From assembly GCF_041435355.1 (NCBI RefSeq), contig NZ_CP108444.1:372001-436000 (forward strand): a stretch of DNA of 64,000 nucleotides. Direction: 5' to 3'. The stretch comes from Streptomyces sp. NBC_01276 (GTDB lineage Bacteria; Actinomycetota; Actinomycetes; Streptomycetales; Streptomycetaceae). Positions 1-23,293 of this stretch are shown here, in pieces (position 1 is the stretch's first letter; each line of letters starts with the position of its first letter). The position numbers and the translations under genes were made by a program. The notes beneath the pieces were generated by a model, which did not search any database, was not told the DNA's origin, and was given only the letters and a program-made list of their open reading frames with translations.

Positions 1-3000
1 GGCCGGGGTGTTCGGTCTGCGCGGAGCGCAGCAGGCCCCAGGCTACGGCGGCGGCGGGGTCGGTGACGGACCCCGCGGGGCCGGCGTCGGTGGCGCCGTG
101 GGTGAGGACGGTGAGCCGGGCCCCTTCGGGCCGTTCGTCGGCGAGCCAGCGCTGGGCGAGGGCGAGCACGGCACGGCCCACGGCCTGCGGTCCGTCGGCG
201 CCGCGCGGGTCGGCCCGCAGGTCGGCGAGGACGTGGGCCGCCCCGGCCGGTACGGAGTCGAGGGCGCGGGCGAGGTCGCCGCCGGGGTGGTGGTGGACGG
301 AGGCGCCAGTGGCGGCCAGGGCGTCGGCCAGGGCGGGGGTGCCCGTACCGAGCAGGTGCCAGGCGGGGGCGGCGGGGCCGGCCGGGCCGGCGGGGAGCGG
401 GGTCCAGGCCGGCTGGAGCAGCGGGGTGCGGCCGGGGGCCGCGGCGGCGATCCGGTCGGTGGCGACCCGGCGCAGCGCGAGGGACGCGGCGCCGAGGACG
501 GGCCGGCCTTCGGGGTCGGTGGCGCTGACGGTGTAGGCGTCGGGGCCGGCCGGGGAGATCCGGACGCGCAGGGCGTCGGCGCCGCGGGTGTGCAGGGCGG
601 TACCGGTCCAGGAGAACGGGACGAGCCCGTGGGCGTCGGGCCGGGCGGCGGTGACGGCGTGCAGGGCGGCGTCGAGGAGGGCCGGGTGGAGTCCGTACGC
701 GGTGGCGTCGGCGCTCTCCTCCGGGCGCAGGGCGGCGTACGCGAAGACGTCCTCGCCGCGCCGCCAGACGGCCCGGAGTCCCTGGAAGGCGGGGCCGTAG
801 CCGATGCCGGCGGCGGCGAAGCGGGCGTACTCGCCGTCCAGGGCGACGGGTTCGGCGCCGACGGGCGGCCAGCTGCCGGTGAGGCCGTCGAAGGCGGCCG
901 CGTCGGGGGCGGTGGGGACGGGAGGCGCGGTGCGGCCGGTGGCGTGCGGGGTCCAGTCGGTGGTGCCGGCCGGGGCGGAGTCGACGCGGACGGTCCGGGT
1001 GGCGTCGGCGTCGGCGGGGCCGAGGTGGACGCGCAGGCGGACGGCGGCGTCTTCGGGCAGGACGAGCGGGTTCTCGAAGGTGAGCTCCGCGAGTGCGTCG
1101 CCGGCGGCCGCCGTGAGGGCGAGTTCGAGGAGGGCGGTGCCGGGGAGGACGGTACGGCCGGCGACGGTGTGCCCGGCGAGCCAGGGCTGGGCGGCGGTGG
1201 ACAGGGTCGCGGTCCACACGGCGCCCTGCGCGTCGGGCAGTTCGACGCGGGCGGCGAGCAGGGGGTGTCCGGCGGTGTCGACTCCGGCGGAGGCGAGCGG
1301 GGCCGCGGGCGCGGGGGCCGCGAGCCAGTGCCGGGTGCGCTGGAACGCGTACGTGGGCAGCTCGGCGGCGAGGCCGGTACCGGGGACGGGCTCGGGGGCG
1401 GGGGCGACGGGCAGGCCGTGGACGAACGCGGTGGCCATGGCACGGGCGAAGGTGCGGGCCTCGGGCTTGCCGCGGCGCAGCACGGCGAAGGCGGCCGGGG
1501 CAGGGGCCGGGGCCGGGGAGGCGGCGGTACCGGACGTGGTGGCGGACGTGGTGGCGGATCCGGTGCCGGCGCTCTGTTCCGCGTCGTCGTCGAGGACGGT
1601 GCGCGTCATGGCCGTGAGGACGGCGTCGGGGCCGATTTCGACGAAGGTGTCGATGCCCTCGGCGCGCAGCGCGCGGATCCCGTCGAGGAACCGTACGGGA
1701 CGGCGCGCATGGCGGACCCAGTGGTCCGCGGTGCGCAGGGCGTCGCCGGTGGCGAGCCGTCCGGTCAGGTTCGACATGACAGGAATCCTCGGCGGGTGGA
1801 ATTCGACGCCGCGAGCGATCGCCTCGAACTGTGTCAACATGCCGTCCATGTGGGGCGAGTGGAAGGCGTGACTGACGGTCAGGAGCCGTGCGGCGCGACC
1901 GCGGCTCTTCCAGTGCTCGACCAGCTCCGCCACGTCGGGCTCGTCCCCGGCGACCACGACGGCGGCCGGCCCGTTGACGGCGGCGAGGTCGATCCGGTCC
2001 TCCCGTCCGGCCAGCAGGGGGCGCACTTCCTCCTCTCCGGCCTGGAGCGCGGCCATGGCCCCGCCCCCGGGCAGTTCGTCCATCAGCCGGCCGCGGGCCG
2101 CGACGAGCCGGGCCGCGTCGGGCAGCGAGAACACCCCGGCCGCGTAGGCGGCGGTGAGTTCGCCGACGGAGTGCCCGGCGAGGACGTCGGGCCGCAGGCC
2201 CCTTGAGGTGACGAACGCGTACAGGGCGGCTTCGAGGGCGAACAGCGCGGGCTGCGTGTACCGGGTGCGGTCGAGGAGGGCTGCGTCGGGTGAACCGGGC
2301 CCGGCGAACATCACGGTGCGCAGCGGGCGCGGCAGGTGGGGGTCGAAGGCGGCGCAGACCTCGTCGAGGGCGGCGGCGAACACCGGTTCGGCGGCGTACA
2401 GTTCGCGGCCGGTGCCGGGTCGCTGGCTGCCCTGGCCGGTGAAGAGGAACGCGGTGCGGCGGTCCTCGGCCGCCTCCCCGGTGACGGTCGCCCCGGTGTC
2501 GGGGTGTTCGTCCCCGGCGAGGGAGCCGAGGCCGTGCAGCAGGGCGTCGAGGTCGTCCCCGAGGACGACGGCGCGGTGCGCGAAGGCGGTGCGGCCGTGG
2601 GCGAGCGCGGAGGCGACGGCGGCGGGGTCGGTACGGTCCGCGGGCCGGGCGGCGACGTGGTCGGCGAGGCGGCGGGCCTGGTCGCGAAGGGCGGACGGGG
2701 TCCGGGCGGAGAGCGCCCAGGCGAGGGGCCGTGGCTGCACGGGGTCCTCGGCGGACCGGTCGGGCTCGGCGAACCGGTCGGACCGGGCGAGCCGGTCGGA
2801 CCCGGCGGAAGCGGCGTTGGGCCCCACCGCCATCGGGCTCTGGGGCTGCCCGGCGGCCTGCGGCTGCTCGGCGGACTCCAGGATGACGTGGGCGTTGGTG
2901 CCGCTCGCCCCGAAGGCGGAGACCCCGGCCCGGCGCGGCCCGTCTCCCCGCTGTGGCCAGGGGGTGCGCTCGGTGAGCAGGGTGACGGCTCCGGCGGTCC

Positions 3001-4299
3001 AGTCGACGCGACTGGACGGGGTGTCGGCGTGCAGCGTCCGGGGCAGGACCCCGTGCCCCAGGGCCAGCACCGTCTTGATCACGCCCGCGACACCGGCGGC
3101 GGCCTGCGCGTGGCCGATGTTGGACTTGAGGGAGCCGAGGAGCAGCGGTTCTCCGGCGGGGCGGGCGCGGCCGTAGGTGGCGAGGAGGGCCTGGGCCTCG
3201 ATCGGGTCGCCGAGCCTGGTTCCGGTGCCGTGGGCCTCGACGGCGTCGACCTGGTCGGCGGTGAGCCCGGCCTGGCGCAGGGCGGCGCGGATGACGCGCT
3301 GCTGGGCCGGGCCGTTGGGGGCGGTCAGGCCGGCGCCGCCGCCGTCCTGGTTGACGGCCGAGCCGCGCAGTACGGCCAGCACGGTGCGCCCGTCGCGACG
3401 GGCGTCGGAGAGCCGCTGGAGCAGCAGCATGCCGGCGCCCTCGCCGAAGCCGGTGCCGTCGGCGTCGTCGGAGAAGGCCTTGCAGCGGCCGTCGGCGGCC
3501 AGGCCCCGCTGGCGCGAGAAGTCGATGAACATGGTCGGCGTGGACAGCACGGTGGCTCCGCCCGCGAGCGCGAGGTCGCACTCCCCGGCCCGCAGGGCCT
3601 GCGCGGCCAGGTGCAGGGCGACGAGCGAGGAGGAGCAGGCGGTGTCCACGGTGACGGCCGGTCCGCGCAGGCCGAAGGTGTAGGAGACCCGGCCGGAGGC
3701 GACGCTGCCCGCGCTGCCGTTGACGAGGTAGCCCTCCAGGCCCTCGGGGACGGCCACGCCCGGGGTGTGGGGGACGCGGGCGCCGTAGTCGTCGTACATG
3801 ACGCCCGCGTAGACGCCCGTACGGCTGTCGCGGACGTCTTCCCGGCGCAGCCCGGCGCGTTCGAACGCCTCCCAGGAGGTTTCCAGCAGGAGCCGCTGCT
3901 GCGGGTCCATCGCGAGGGCCTCGCGGGGCGAGATCCCGAAGAACTCCGGGTCGAAGTCGGCGCAGTCGTGGAGGAACCCGCCCTCGCGGGCGTAGCTGGT
4001 GCCGGGGGCGGCGCCGTCCGGGTCGTACAGCGCGTCGAGGTCCCAGCCGCGGTCGGCGGGCAGGCCGGAGATCGCGTCGGTGCCGGATTCGAGGAGCTGC
4101 CACAGCGCCTCGGGGGTGCGTACGCCGCCGGGGAGGCGGCAGCTCATGGAGACGATCGCGACGGGTTCGCGGGCGCTCTCCTCCACGGCCCTCAACTGTT
4201 CGCGGGTGCTGACGAGTTCGGCCGTGACCCGCTTGAGGTAGTCGCGGATCCTGGCCGAGTTGTCGTCGCTTCCGGCCGTGGGGTGCGGGGCGCTCTCCG

Positions 4300-4303
<4 letters not shown>
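1..4303 (-). CDS. Modular type I polyketide synthase, module 3 (5' part; runs off left edge)
   Basis: This is the next PKS subunit after the loading-module protein and would add one malonyl unit. The start is a GTG at 4303 that overlaps the TGA of the upstream PKS gene (GTGA), so the two are translationally coupled. About 1,434 codons lie in the window. A charged N-terminal docking segment (roughly residues 1-40) comes first. The KS follows, with active Cys near residue 223 in DTACSSS. The AT has GHSVG (Ser near 712) and HAFH, the malonyl-CoA signature. The DH has the HxxxGxxxxP motif (His near 1045). The start of a KR structural subdomain then reaches the window edge. In tylosin-type synthases module 3 is likewise malonyl-specific with DH and KR. 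The remaining domains and the C-terminus are not visible. Confidence 0.93.
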
Positions 4304-17415
<13,112 letters not shown>

Positions 17416-17548
17416 CGGTTCTCCATGGCCAGGGATGAACTGCGCCTTCCCCTGGAGGGGAATGCGCATGAAGTCGAAAGGGGCCGCGGTGGTGTTCCGC
17501 GGGAGCCGCGCGCGGGAAGGGGGGCGCGGGTGCCGGATGCCGGCCGGG

Positions 17549-18760
17549 TCACCAGGTGACGGGCAGTTCCACGAGTCCGCGGACGAGCATGCCCTCGTGC
17601 CAGGCGAGGTCCGGGGCCGGGACGGCGAGGCGCAGTCCGGGGAGGCGGGAGGTGAGGGCTTCGAGCGCGCACTGGAGTTCGGCGCGGGCGAGGGGGGCGC
17701 CGAGGCAGTAGTGGGGGCCCTGTCCGAAGGCGATGTGGGGGTTCGCGGCGCGGTCCAGGAGGAGTGCGTCGGCGTCCTCGAAGACGGTCTCGTCGCGGTT
17801 GGCGGAGGCGAGGGAGTAGATGACGGCCTCGCCGGCGCGGATGGTGACGCCGCCGATCTCGATGTCCTCGGTGGCGATCCGGGTGGGTCCGACGCTGGAC
17901 CACAGGGGAACCACGCGCAGGAGTTCCTCGACGGCGGTGGGGACGAGGTCGGGGCGGGCGCAGAGTTCCTCGTAGCGGGTGCGGTCGGCGAGGAGGAGCG
18001 CCACGTGGCCGGCGAGCTGTCCGGCGGTGGTCTCGTGGCCGCCGATGAGCATGCCGCCGGTGAGCATGAGGAGTTCGTCCTCGCTGAGCGCCTCGCCCTC
18101 GTCGTGGGCTTCGATGAGGGCGCTGAGCAGGTCGTCCTCGGGGTGGGCGCGGCGCAGTGCGACGTAGCCGCGCAGGTAGTCGGCGTACTCCTCGGCGGCC
18201 GCGGCGACCTGTTCCTCGGTGTAGCGGCTCGCGGACATCAGGGCCTCGGTGAAGGCGCGGAAGACGTGCCGGTCCTCGTGGGGGATGCCGAGCATCTCGC
18301 AGATGACGGCGGTGGGCAGCGGCAGGGCCAGGCCCTGGACGAGGTCGGCGGGGCCGCCGGCGGCCACGAGTTCGTCGATGAGCCGGTGGGTGATCTCGGT
18401 GATGCGGGGGCCCAGGGCCGCGACCCGGCGGGCGGTGAAGGCGCGGGAGACGAGCCGGCGCAGGCGGGCGTGGGTCTCGGGGGGCATGCCCATGAGGCCG
18501 ACGGAGTCCAGGGTGCGGGGTGCGGCGCGGGGGACGTCGCGGTCGGCTCCGGCGTGCATGCTCAGGCGGGGGTCGGCGGAGGCCTTCTTGATGTCGGCGT
18601 GGCGGGTGAGGAGCCAGGCGTCGCCGCCGTAGGGCATGCGGACGCGCACGACGGGATCGGCCGACCGCAGGGCGGCGTAGGCCGGGTCGAGTTCGAGGTC
18701 GACGCGGTCGCCGAAGGGGTACGTCCGGATGGTCCCGGCGGCGGCGTGAGGGCAGGTCAT
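17549..18760 (-). CDS. Cytochrome P450, macrolide-tailoring type
   Basis: A 403-residue class I bacterial P450, probably a macrolactone hydroxylase. The heme-binding loop reads FGQGPHYCLGAPLA, with Cys as the thiolate ligand. The I-helix GGHETT motif has the usual acid-alcohol pair, and the ExxR segment is EELLR. The C-terminus GLVELPVTW resembles P450s of 16-membered macrolide clusters such as TylI and MycCI. The ATG at 18760 has a GAGGAG ribosome binding site. It lies upstream of the PKS genes on the same strand with an 80-bp gap, so it probably heads that transcript. The position it oxidises cannot be read from sequence; a C-20 methyl hydroxylation as in TylI is a reasonable guess. Confidence 0.88.
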   Translation of the reverse strand: MTCPHAAAGTIRTYPFGDRVDLELDPAYAALRSADPVVRVRMPYGGDAWLLTRHADIKKASADPRLSMHAGADRDVPRAAPRTLDSVGLMGMPPETHARLRRLVSRAFTARRVAALGPRITEITHRLIDELVAAGGPADLVQGLALPLPTAVICEMLGIPHEDRHVFRAFTEALMSASRYTEEQVAAAAEEYADYLRGYVALRRAHPEDDLLSALIEAHDEGEALSEDELLMLTGGMLIGGHETTAGQLAGHVALLLADRTRYEELCARPDLVPTAVEELLRVVPLWSSVGPTRIATEDIEIGGVTIRAGEAVIYSLASANRDETVFEDADALLLDRAANPHIAFGQGPHYCLGAPLARAELQCALEALTSRLPGLRLAVPAPDLAWHEGMLVRGLVELPVTW

Positions 18761-19074
18761 GGCTGGATCTCCTCTGTACGCGGGCCCTGTCAGCCAACAG
18801 CAGCGCACGGCGGACACACCGCCGACAGTAAGAGGACTATGTCAACTCACTCCGAATTGGGCCGGAAATTCAAGCCCGAATTGAGTCGCGTTCAATGTCG
18901 TTTTGAGGAGACTCCGGAAGGGTCACGCGACGGCGAAGAGCGATCTCACACTATGTCAAGTCCGCACTTGCGCCAGCACTGTCGACCCCCGTAATTTCCG
19001 TGAGGTCGACCAGCAGGCCACAGCCCAGGCCCCACGCATTCTGTTTCGGTGCAAGATTCGAAAGGCTGCTCCCG
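18761..19074. promoter_or_regulatory. Divergent promoter region between P450/PKS and glycosyltransferase operons
   Basis: This 314-bp stretch has no gene and is less GC-rich than its surroundings. The 9-mer ctatgtcaa occurs at 18837 and 18951 (TTGACATAG on the minus strand, a good -35-like element). An inverted repeat GTCGACC/GGTCGAC sits at 18981-18987 and 19004-19010, shortly before the glycosyltransferase start. Two CCGAATTG-like direct repeats lie near 18853 and 18878. The region must drive both operons; the regulator is unknown. Confidence 0.5.
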
Positions 19075-20301
19075 ATGGCGCATATCGCCTTCTTTATCCT
19101 CCCCGCGGCGGGTCATGTGAATCCGACGCTGTCGGTGGCGCGGGAGCTCGTCGCGCGCGGTCACCGGGTCACGTACGCGCTCTCCGAGAACTACGGCGAG
19201 CGGGTGCTGGCGTCGGGGGCGGAGTTCCTGTCGTACCCGATGGACCAGGACCGGTTCCTGGCGACGATGGTGCCGCAGCAGGACTCGGCGTCGTACACGG
19301 ACCAGCAGGAGTTCCTGAACATGATGAAGTGGATGCTGGAGCTCACCCAGCAGACGCTTCCCTCGTTCGAGGAGCACTTCGCGGACGACCGGCCCGACGT
19401 GTTCGTGTGCGACCCGTCGTCCTTCTGGAGCGGCCACATCCTGGCGGCGAAGTGGGGCATCCCGGTCATCCGCAGTACGCCGACGTACGTGGCGAACGAG
19501 CACTGGTCGCTGCACCCGCCGGTGGACACCGCCGAGGAGCAGCAGGAGGACCCCGAGACGGGCGAGCTGTTCGCGGTGGTCGCTGGGCTGCTGGCGGAAC
19601 ACGGCGTGGAGAAGGGCATCGGCGAGTTCGCGGACGACGTGCACTCGGGGCCGGCGCTGGTGTACCTGCCGCGGGCGTTCCAGTACGCCGGGGAGACCTT
19701 CGGCGAGGAGGTCCACTTCGTCGGTCCGTGCACGGGCGCGAACAGCTTCCACGGTGACTGGGAGGCCCCGCGGACGGGCCGGCCGCTGGCGCTGATCACG
19801 CTGGGCACCCTGTACAACCGCCAGCCCGAGTTCTTCCGGGCGTGTGCGCTGGCCTTCGCGGACCTGGACTGGGACGTGGAGATGGCCCACGCGGGCGGTG
19901 TGCCCGACGGCGCTCTGGACCCGGTGCCGGAGAACGTCCGGGTGCACACGTTCGTGCCGCAGGGCGAGGTGCTCCGGCACGCGGCCCTGATGATCAACCA
20001 CGGCGGTACGAGCACCGTGCTCCAGGCCGTCTCCGAGGGCGTGCCGGTGATCTCGGTCCCGCAGATGGCGGAGCTGCACGCGACCGCGACGCGCGTCGAG
20101 CAGCTGGGCGTCGGCGCGAAGCTGCTGCGCAAAGACGTCTCGCCCGAGCGGATCCGCGAGACGGTCCTCGCCGTGGCGGGAGACCCGGACGTGCGGGACT
20201 CCGTGGCGCGGCTGCGCCGGGAGATCGAGTCCGCGGGCGGCCCGGTGGCCGCGGCCGACGCGATCGAGCGGTTGCTGGCACCCGTTCCCGCGGACGCCTG
20301 A
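19075..20301 (+). CDS. Macrolide-inactivating type glycosyltransferase (MGT/OleD-like, GT1)
   Basis: A 408-residue GT-B glycosyltransferase. The N-terminus MAHIAFFILPAAGHVNP matches the MGT/OleD/GimA group, which glucosylates the amino-sugar hydroxyl of macrolides inside the producer as self-protection. The donor-binding region reads HGGTSTVLQAVSEGVP. Transferases that attach TDP-deoxysugars to the aglycone (DesVII/TylMII type) have a different N-terminus and usually an adjacent P450-like helper without heme Cys, which is absent here. In known systems a secreted beta-glucosidase reactivates the drug; none is in this window. It heads the plus-strand sugar operon. An aglycone transferase role is possible but less likely. 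Confidence 0.75.
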   Translation: MAHIAFFILPAAGHVNPTLSVARELVARGHRVTYALSENYGERVLASGAEFLSYPMDQDRFLATMVPQQDSASYTDQQEFLNMMKWMLELTQQTLPSFEEHFADDRPDVFVCDPSSFWSGHILAAKWGIPVIRSTPTYVANEHWSLHPPVDTAEEQQEDPETGELFAVVAGLLAEHGVEKGIGEFADDVHSGPALVYLPRAFQYAGETFGEEVHFVGPCTGANSFHGDWEAPRTGRPLALITLGTLYNRQPEFFRACALAFADLDWDVEMAHAGGVPDGALDPVPENVRVHTFVPQGEVLRHAALMINHGGTSTVLQAVSEGVPVISVPQMAELHATATRVEQLGVGAKLLRKDVSPERIRETVLAVAGDPDVRDSVARLRREIESAGGPVAAADAIERLLAPVPADA

Positions 20302-20311
20302 CCCGGCACCG

Positions 20312-20383
20312 CCCCTCCCCTCCTCCCTCTCCCCTTCTCCCCTCCTCCCTCTCCCCTTCTCCCCTTCTCCCTTCCCCTCCCCT
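20312..20383 (+). repeat. 72-nt homopyrimidine tract with a 22-bp tandem repeat
   Basis: The spacer between the glycosyltransferase and the next P450 is pure C/T on the plus strand from 20312 to 20383. It contains two perfect 22-bp units (20321-20342 and 20343-20364) and a partial third. Such tracts can form triplex DNA and mutate by slippage. Confidence 0.9.
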
Positions 20384-20409
20384 GCTGAACCCGAGCTGAG
20401 GAAGCCGAC

Positions 20410-21663
20410 ATGACGACACAGACCACCGAGGCAGCCGAGGCGGCCGAGGCCATCGCGGCGGAAGAGGCCCCGCACCCGCTGGCACAGCCCGAGGCCGCCG
20501 ACGCACAGCAGCTGCTGGACTGGTTCGCGCGGGCCCGCGCCGAGGCGCCCGTCTTCTACGACTCGACGCGCTTCGCCTGGCAGGTCTTCTCGTACGAGGA
20601 CTACAACACCGTCTCGACGAACCCCCTCGTCTTCTCCTCCGACTTCTCGCCGGTCTTCCCGGTGCCCGAGGAGCTGGCGCTGCTGATGGGTCCCGGTACC
20701 TTCGGCGGCATCGACCCGCCCAAGCACGGCCCGCTGCGCCGTCTGGTCGGCCAGGCCTTCACCCCGCGCCGGATGGCGGCCCTGGAGCCGCGGATCGCGG
20801 AGATCACCCGGGAACTGCTCGACGGGCTCGGGGACCGTACCGACATCGACGTGGTCACGGACCTCGCCTACCCGCTGCCGGTCACGGTGATCGCCGAGCT
20901 GCTCGGGGTGCCGGCCGAGGACCAGGACCTGTTCCGCGAGTGGGTCGACGTCATCCTCAACAACGAGGGCATGGAGTACCCGAACCTCCCGGACGACTTC
21001 GCCGAGACGATGGGCCCCGCCATCAAGGAGTGGGCCGCGTACCTGTACGCGAAGATCGCCGAGAAGCGCGCGGTGCCGACGGACGACCTGATGAGCGGGC
21101 TCATCGAGTCCGAGGTCGAGGGCCGCCGGCTCACCGACGAGGAGATCGTCAACATCGTGGCGCTGCTGCTGACGGCGGGCCACATCTCCAGCGCCACGCT
21201 GCTGAGCAACCTGTTCATCGTGCTGGACCGCCACCCCGGGGCGCAGGCGGCGCTGCGCGCCGACCGTTCGCTGATCCCCGCCGCCGTCGAGGAGACGCTG
21301 CGCTTCCGCGGCCCGTTCAACAACATCTTCCGGCTGGTGACGCAGGACACCGACCTGCTGGGCGTGCCGATGAAGGCCGGCCAGATGGTGACGGCGTGGA
21401 GCGCGTCCGCCAACCGGGACCCGGCGCAGTTCCCGGACCCGGACACCTTCGACGTGCACCGGAGCTCCAACAAGCACATGGCGTTCGGCCACGGCATCCA
21501 CCACTGCCTGGGGGCGTTCCTGGCGCGGATCGAGGCGAAGGTCTTCCTGAACCTGGCCTTCGACGCGTTCGCCTCGTTCTCGGTCGACCACGACAAGGCG
21601 GAGTTCTACGAGGCCGACCAGCTGACCCCGCGTCATCTGCCGGTCTCCGTCGTCCGCGGCTGA
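20410..21663 (+). CDS. Cytochrome P450 with atypical I-helix
   Basis: A 417-residue P450 with an intact heme loop, FGHGIHHCLGAFLA. In the I-helix the usual AGxET(T/S) reads TAGHISSA: the acid is Ile and the conserved Thr is Ser. The N-terminal 30 residues are Ala/Glu-rich and probably disordered. It lies 108 bp after the glycosyltransferase, separated by a pyrimidine tract, and before the amino-sugar genes. A macrolide-oxidising role fits the context. Because heme Cys is present it is not a DesVIII/EryCII-type helper protein. The altered I-helix may mean substrate-assisted proton delivery, or a reaction other than plain hydroxylation. Confidence 0.85.
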   Translation: MTTQTTEAAEAAEAIAAEEAPHPLAQPEAADAQQLLDWFARARAEAPVFYDSTRFAWQVFSYEDYNTVSTNPLVFSSDFSPVFPVPEELALLMGPGTFGGIDPPKHGPLRRLVGQAFTPRRMAALEPRIAEITRELLDGLGDRTDIDVVTDLAYPLPVTVIAELLGVPAEDQDLFREWVDVILNNEGMEYPNLPDDFAETMGPAIKEWAAYLYAKIAEKRAVPTDDLMSGLIESEVEGRRLTDEEIVNIVALLLTAGHISSATLLSNLFIVLDRHPGAQAALRADRSLIPAAVEETLRFRGPFNNIFRLVTQDTDLLGVPMKAGQMVTAWSASANRDPAQFPDPDTFDVHRSSNKHMAFGHGIHHCLGAFLARIEAKVFLNLAFDAFASFSVDHDKAEFYEADQLTPRHLPVSVVRG

Positions 21664-21710
21664 GACGTCCGCGGCGCGTTCGGAGCGGGTCAACGAGGGA
21701 GCGGAAGCGC

Positions 21711-22157
21711 ATGGCGGTGGGCACCACCACAGAAACGAAGGTGGGCAGGATCAAACCCTGCGCCTTCATCGACTTGGAGCAGCACAACGACGAGCGCGGC
21801 AAGCTGTCGGTCGTCGAGTCCGGGGCGACGACCGGCTTCCCGATCAGACGGGTCTACTACCTGCACGACGCGGACGCCGGGGCCTCCCGGGGCAGCCACG
21901 CCCACCGGGAGCTGGAGCAGCTGGTCATCGCGGTCCACGGCAGTTTCACGATCACCGTGGACGACGGGTTCGGGCAGGCGTCGTACGTCCTGGACGACCC
22001 CGGCCGGGGCCTGTACATCGGGCCGATGGTGTGGCGGCAGCTGAGCGGCTTCTCCGAGGGCGCGGTCTGTGTCGTCCTGGCCTCGCTGCACTACGACGAG
22101 TCGGACTACCACCGCGACTACGAGGCCTTCCTGGCCGATGCGAGGAGGTGGCCGTGA
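21711..22157 (+). CDS. dTDP-4-keto-6-deoxyglucose 3,4-ketoisomerase (FdtA/Tyl1a-like)
   Basis: A 148-residue single-domain cupin. It is expected to convert dTDP-4-keto-6-deoxyglucose to the 3-keto isomer, the step before C-3 amination. Family features are present: an RGKL segment near the N-terminus, the RVYYLHD strand and the conserved His-containing RGSHAHREL stretch. The length fits FdtA, QdtA and Tyl1a (about 140-150 residues). The TGA overlaps the GTG of the following aminotransferase, the usual arrangement for this pair. It therefore belongs to a 3-amino-3,6-dideoxyhexose pathway such as mycaminose. Confidence 0.88.
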   Translation: MAVGTTTETKVGRIKPCAFIDLEQHNDERGKLSVVESGATTGFPIRRVYYLHDADAGASRGSHAHRELEQLVIAVHGSFTITVDDGFGQASYVLDDPGRGLYIGPMVWRQLSGFSEGAVCVVLASLHYDESDYHRDYEAFLADARRWP

Positions 22158-23293
22158 CGGCGCCGGCCGTGACGCGCGGGATCCGCGTGCCCTTCCACGA
22201 CCTGCGGGACCTGCACGCCCTGGACGGGCTCCAGGAGGAACTCGACGCGGCGGTGCTGCGGGTGACACGCAGCGGCCGCTACCTGCTCGGGCCCGAACTG
22301 GAGGCGTTCGAGGAGGAGTTCGCCCGCTACTGCGAGAACGGTCACTGCGTCGGCGTCGGCAGCGGGCTGGACGCCCTGGAGCTGACGCTGCGGGCGCTCG
22401 GGATCGGCGAGGGCGACGAGGTGATCGTCCCCGGGCACACCTTCGTCGCGACCTGGCTCGCGGTGTCGGCGACGGGCGCGCGCCCCGTCCCGGTGGAGCC
22501 GGAGCCCGGCTCCTGTCTGATCGATCCCGACCGGATCGCGGCGGCGATCACCGACCGCACCCGGGCGGTCATGCCGGTGCACACCTACGGGCACCCCGTG
22601 GACCTCGACGCCGTGGAGGCCGTCACGGCCCCCCGGGGCATCGCGGTGGTGGAGGACGCGGCCCAGGCGCACGGGGCCCGCTACCGGGGCCGGCGGATCG
22701 GCTCCCGGTACGCGGCGGCGTTCAGCTTCTACCCGGGCAAGAACCTGGGCGCGCTGGGCGACGGCGGCGCGGTGGTCACCTCCGACGCCGCCCTGGCGGA
22801 GCGGATCCGGCTGCTGCGCAACTACGGAGCCCGGGAGAAGTACCGCCACGAGGTCCGCGGCACCAACTCGCGGCTCGACGAACTCCAGGCGGCGGCGCTG
22901 CGGGTGAAGCTGCCGCGGCTGGACGCCTGGAACGCCCGCCGCCGGGAGATCGCCGCGCGCTACGGCGAGGGCCTCGCCGGCCTGCCGGGCCTGACCGTGC
23001 CGTCCGTCGCCCCGTGGGCGGAGCCGGTCTGGCACCAGTACGTACTGCGGACGCCGCGCCGGGAGGAGCTGCGCACCGCGCTGACGGACGCGGGGGTGGA
23101 GAACCTGGTCCACTACCCGGTCGCCGTGCACCGGTCCGATGCCTACGCGGGCACCGGAACCGGCCCGCTGCCCCACTCCGAGCGTCTGGCCGCCGAGGTG
23201 CTGAGCCTGCCCATGGGGCCGCAGCTGACCGCGAAGGACGTAGAGACCGTCATCACGGCGGTCCGTGACGCCACGGAGAGCAGCCATGATTGA
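22154..23293 (+). CDS. NDP-3-keto-6-deoxyhexose 3-aminotransferase (DegT/DnrJ/EryC1, TylB-like)
   Basis: A 379-residue PLP-dependent sugar aminotransferase. The Schiff-base lysine is present in FSFYPGKNLGALGDGG, and VVEDAAQAHGARYRG gives the Asp that contacts the PLP ring. Paired with the 3,4-ketoisomerase, it should install the amino group at C-3 of a 6-deoxyhexose. Start is GTG 22154, inside the stop of the ketoisomerase gene. The stop overlaps the next gene by 8 bp. The N-methyltransferase needed for mycaminose is not in this window and may lie beyond the left edge. Confidence 0.9.
   Translation: MTAPAVTRGIRVPFHDLRDLHALDGLQEELDAAVLRVTRSGRYLLGPELEAFEEEFARYCENGHCVGVGSGLDALELTLRALGIGEGDEVIVPGHTFVATWLAVSATGARPVPVEPEPGSCLIDPDRIAAAITDRTRAVMPVHTYGHPVDLDAVEAVTAPRGIAVVEDAAQAHGARYRGRRIGSRYAAAFSFYPGKNLGALGDGGAVVTSDAALAERIRLLRNYGAREKYRHEVRGTNSRLDELQAAALRVKLPRLDAWNARRREIAARYGEGLAGLPGLTVPSVAPWAEPVWHQYVLRTPRREELRTALTDAGVENLVHYPVAVHRSDAYAGTGTGPLPHSERLAAEVLSLPMGPQLTAKDVETVITAVRDATESSHD

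Noticed and set aside
19075..20301. Reading the glycosyltransferase as the mycaminosyl/desosaminyl transferase of the macrolide
   Set aside because: The N-terminus fits the MGT/OleD inactivating group, and no heme-less P450 helper is adjacent. The adjacent P450 has its heme Cys.
18946..21693. 915-codon open frame on the minus strand opposite the glycosyltransferase and P450
   Set aside because: It spans two well-supported plus-strand genes and the pyrimidine tract. Its translation is Arg/Val/Gly-rich without any domain.
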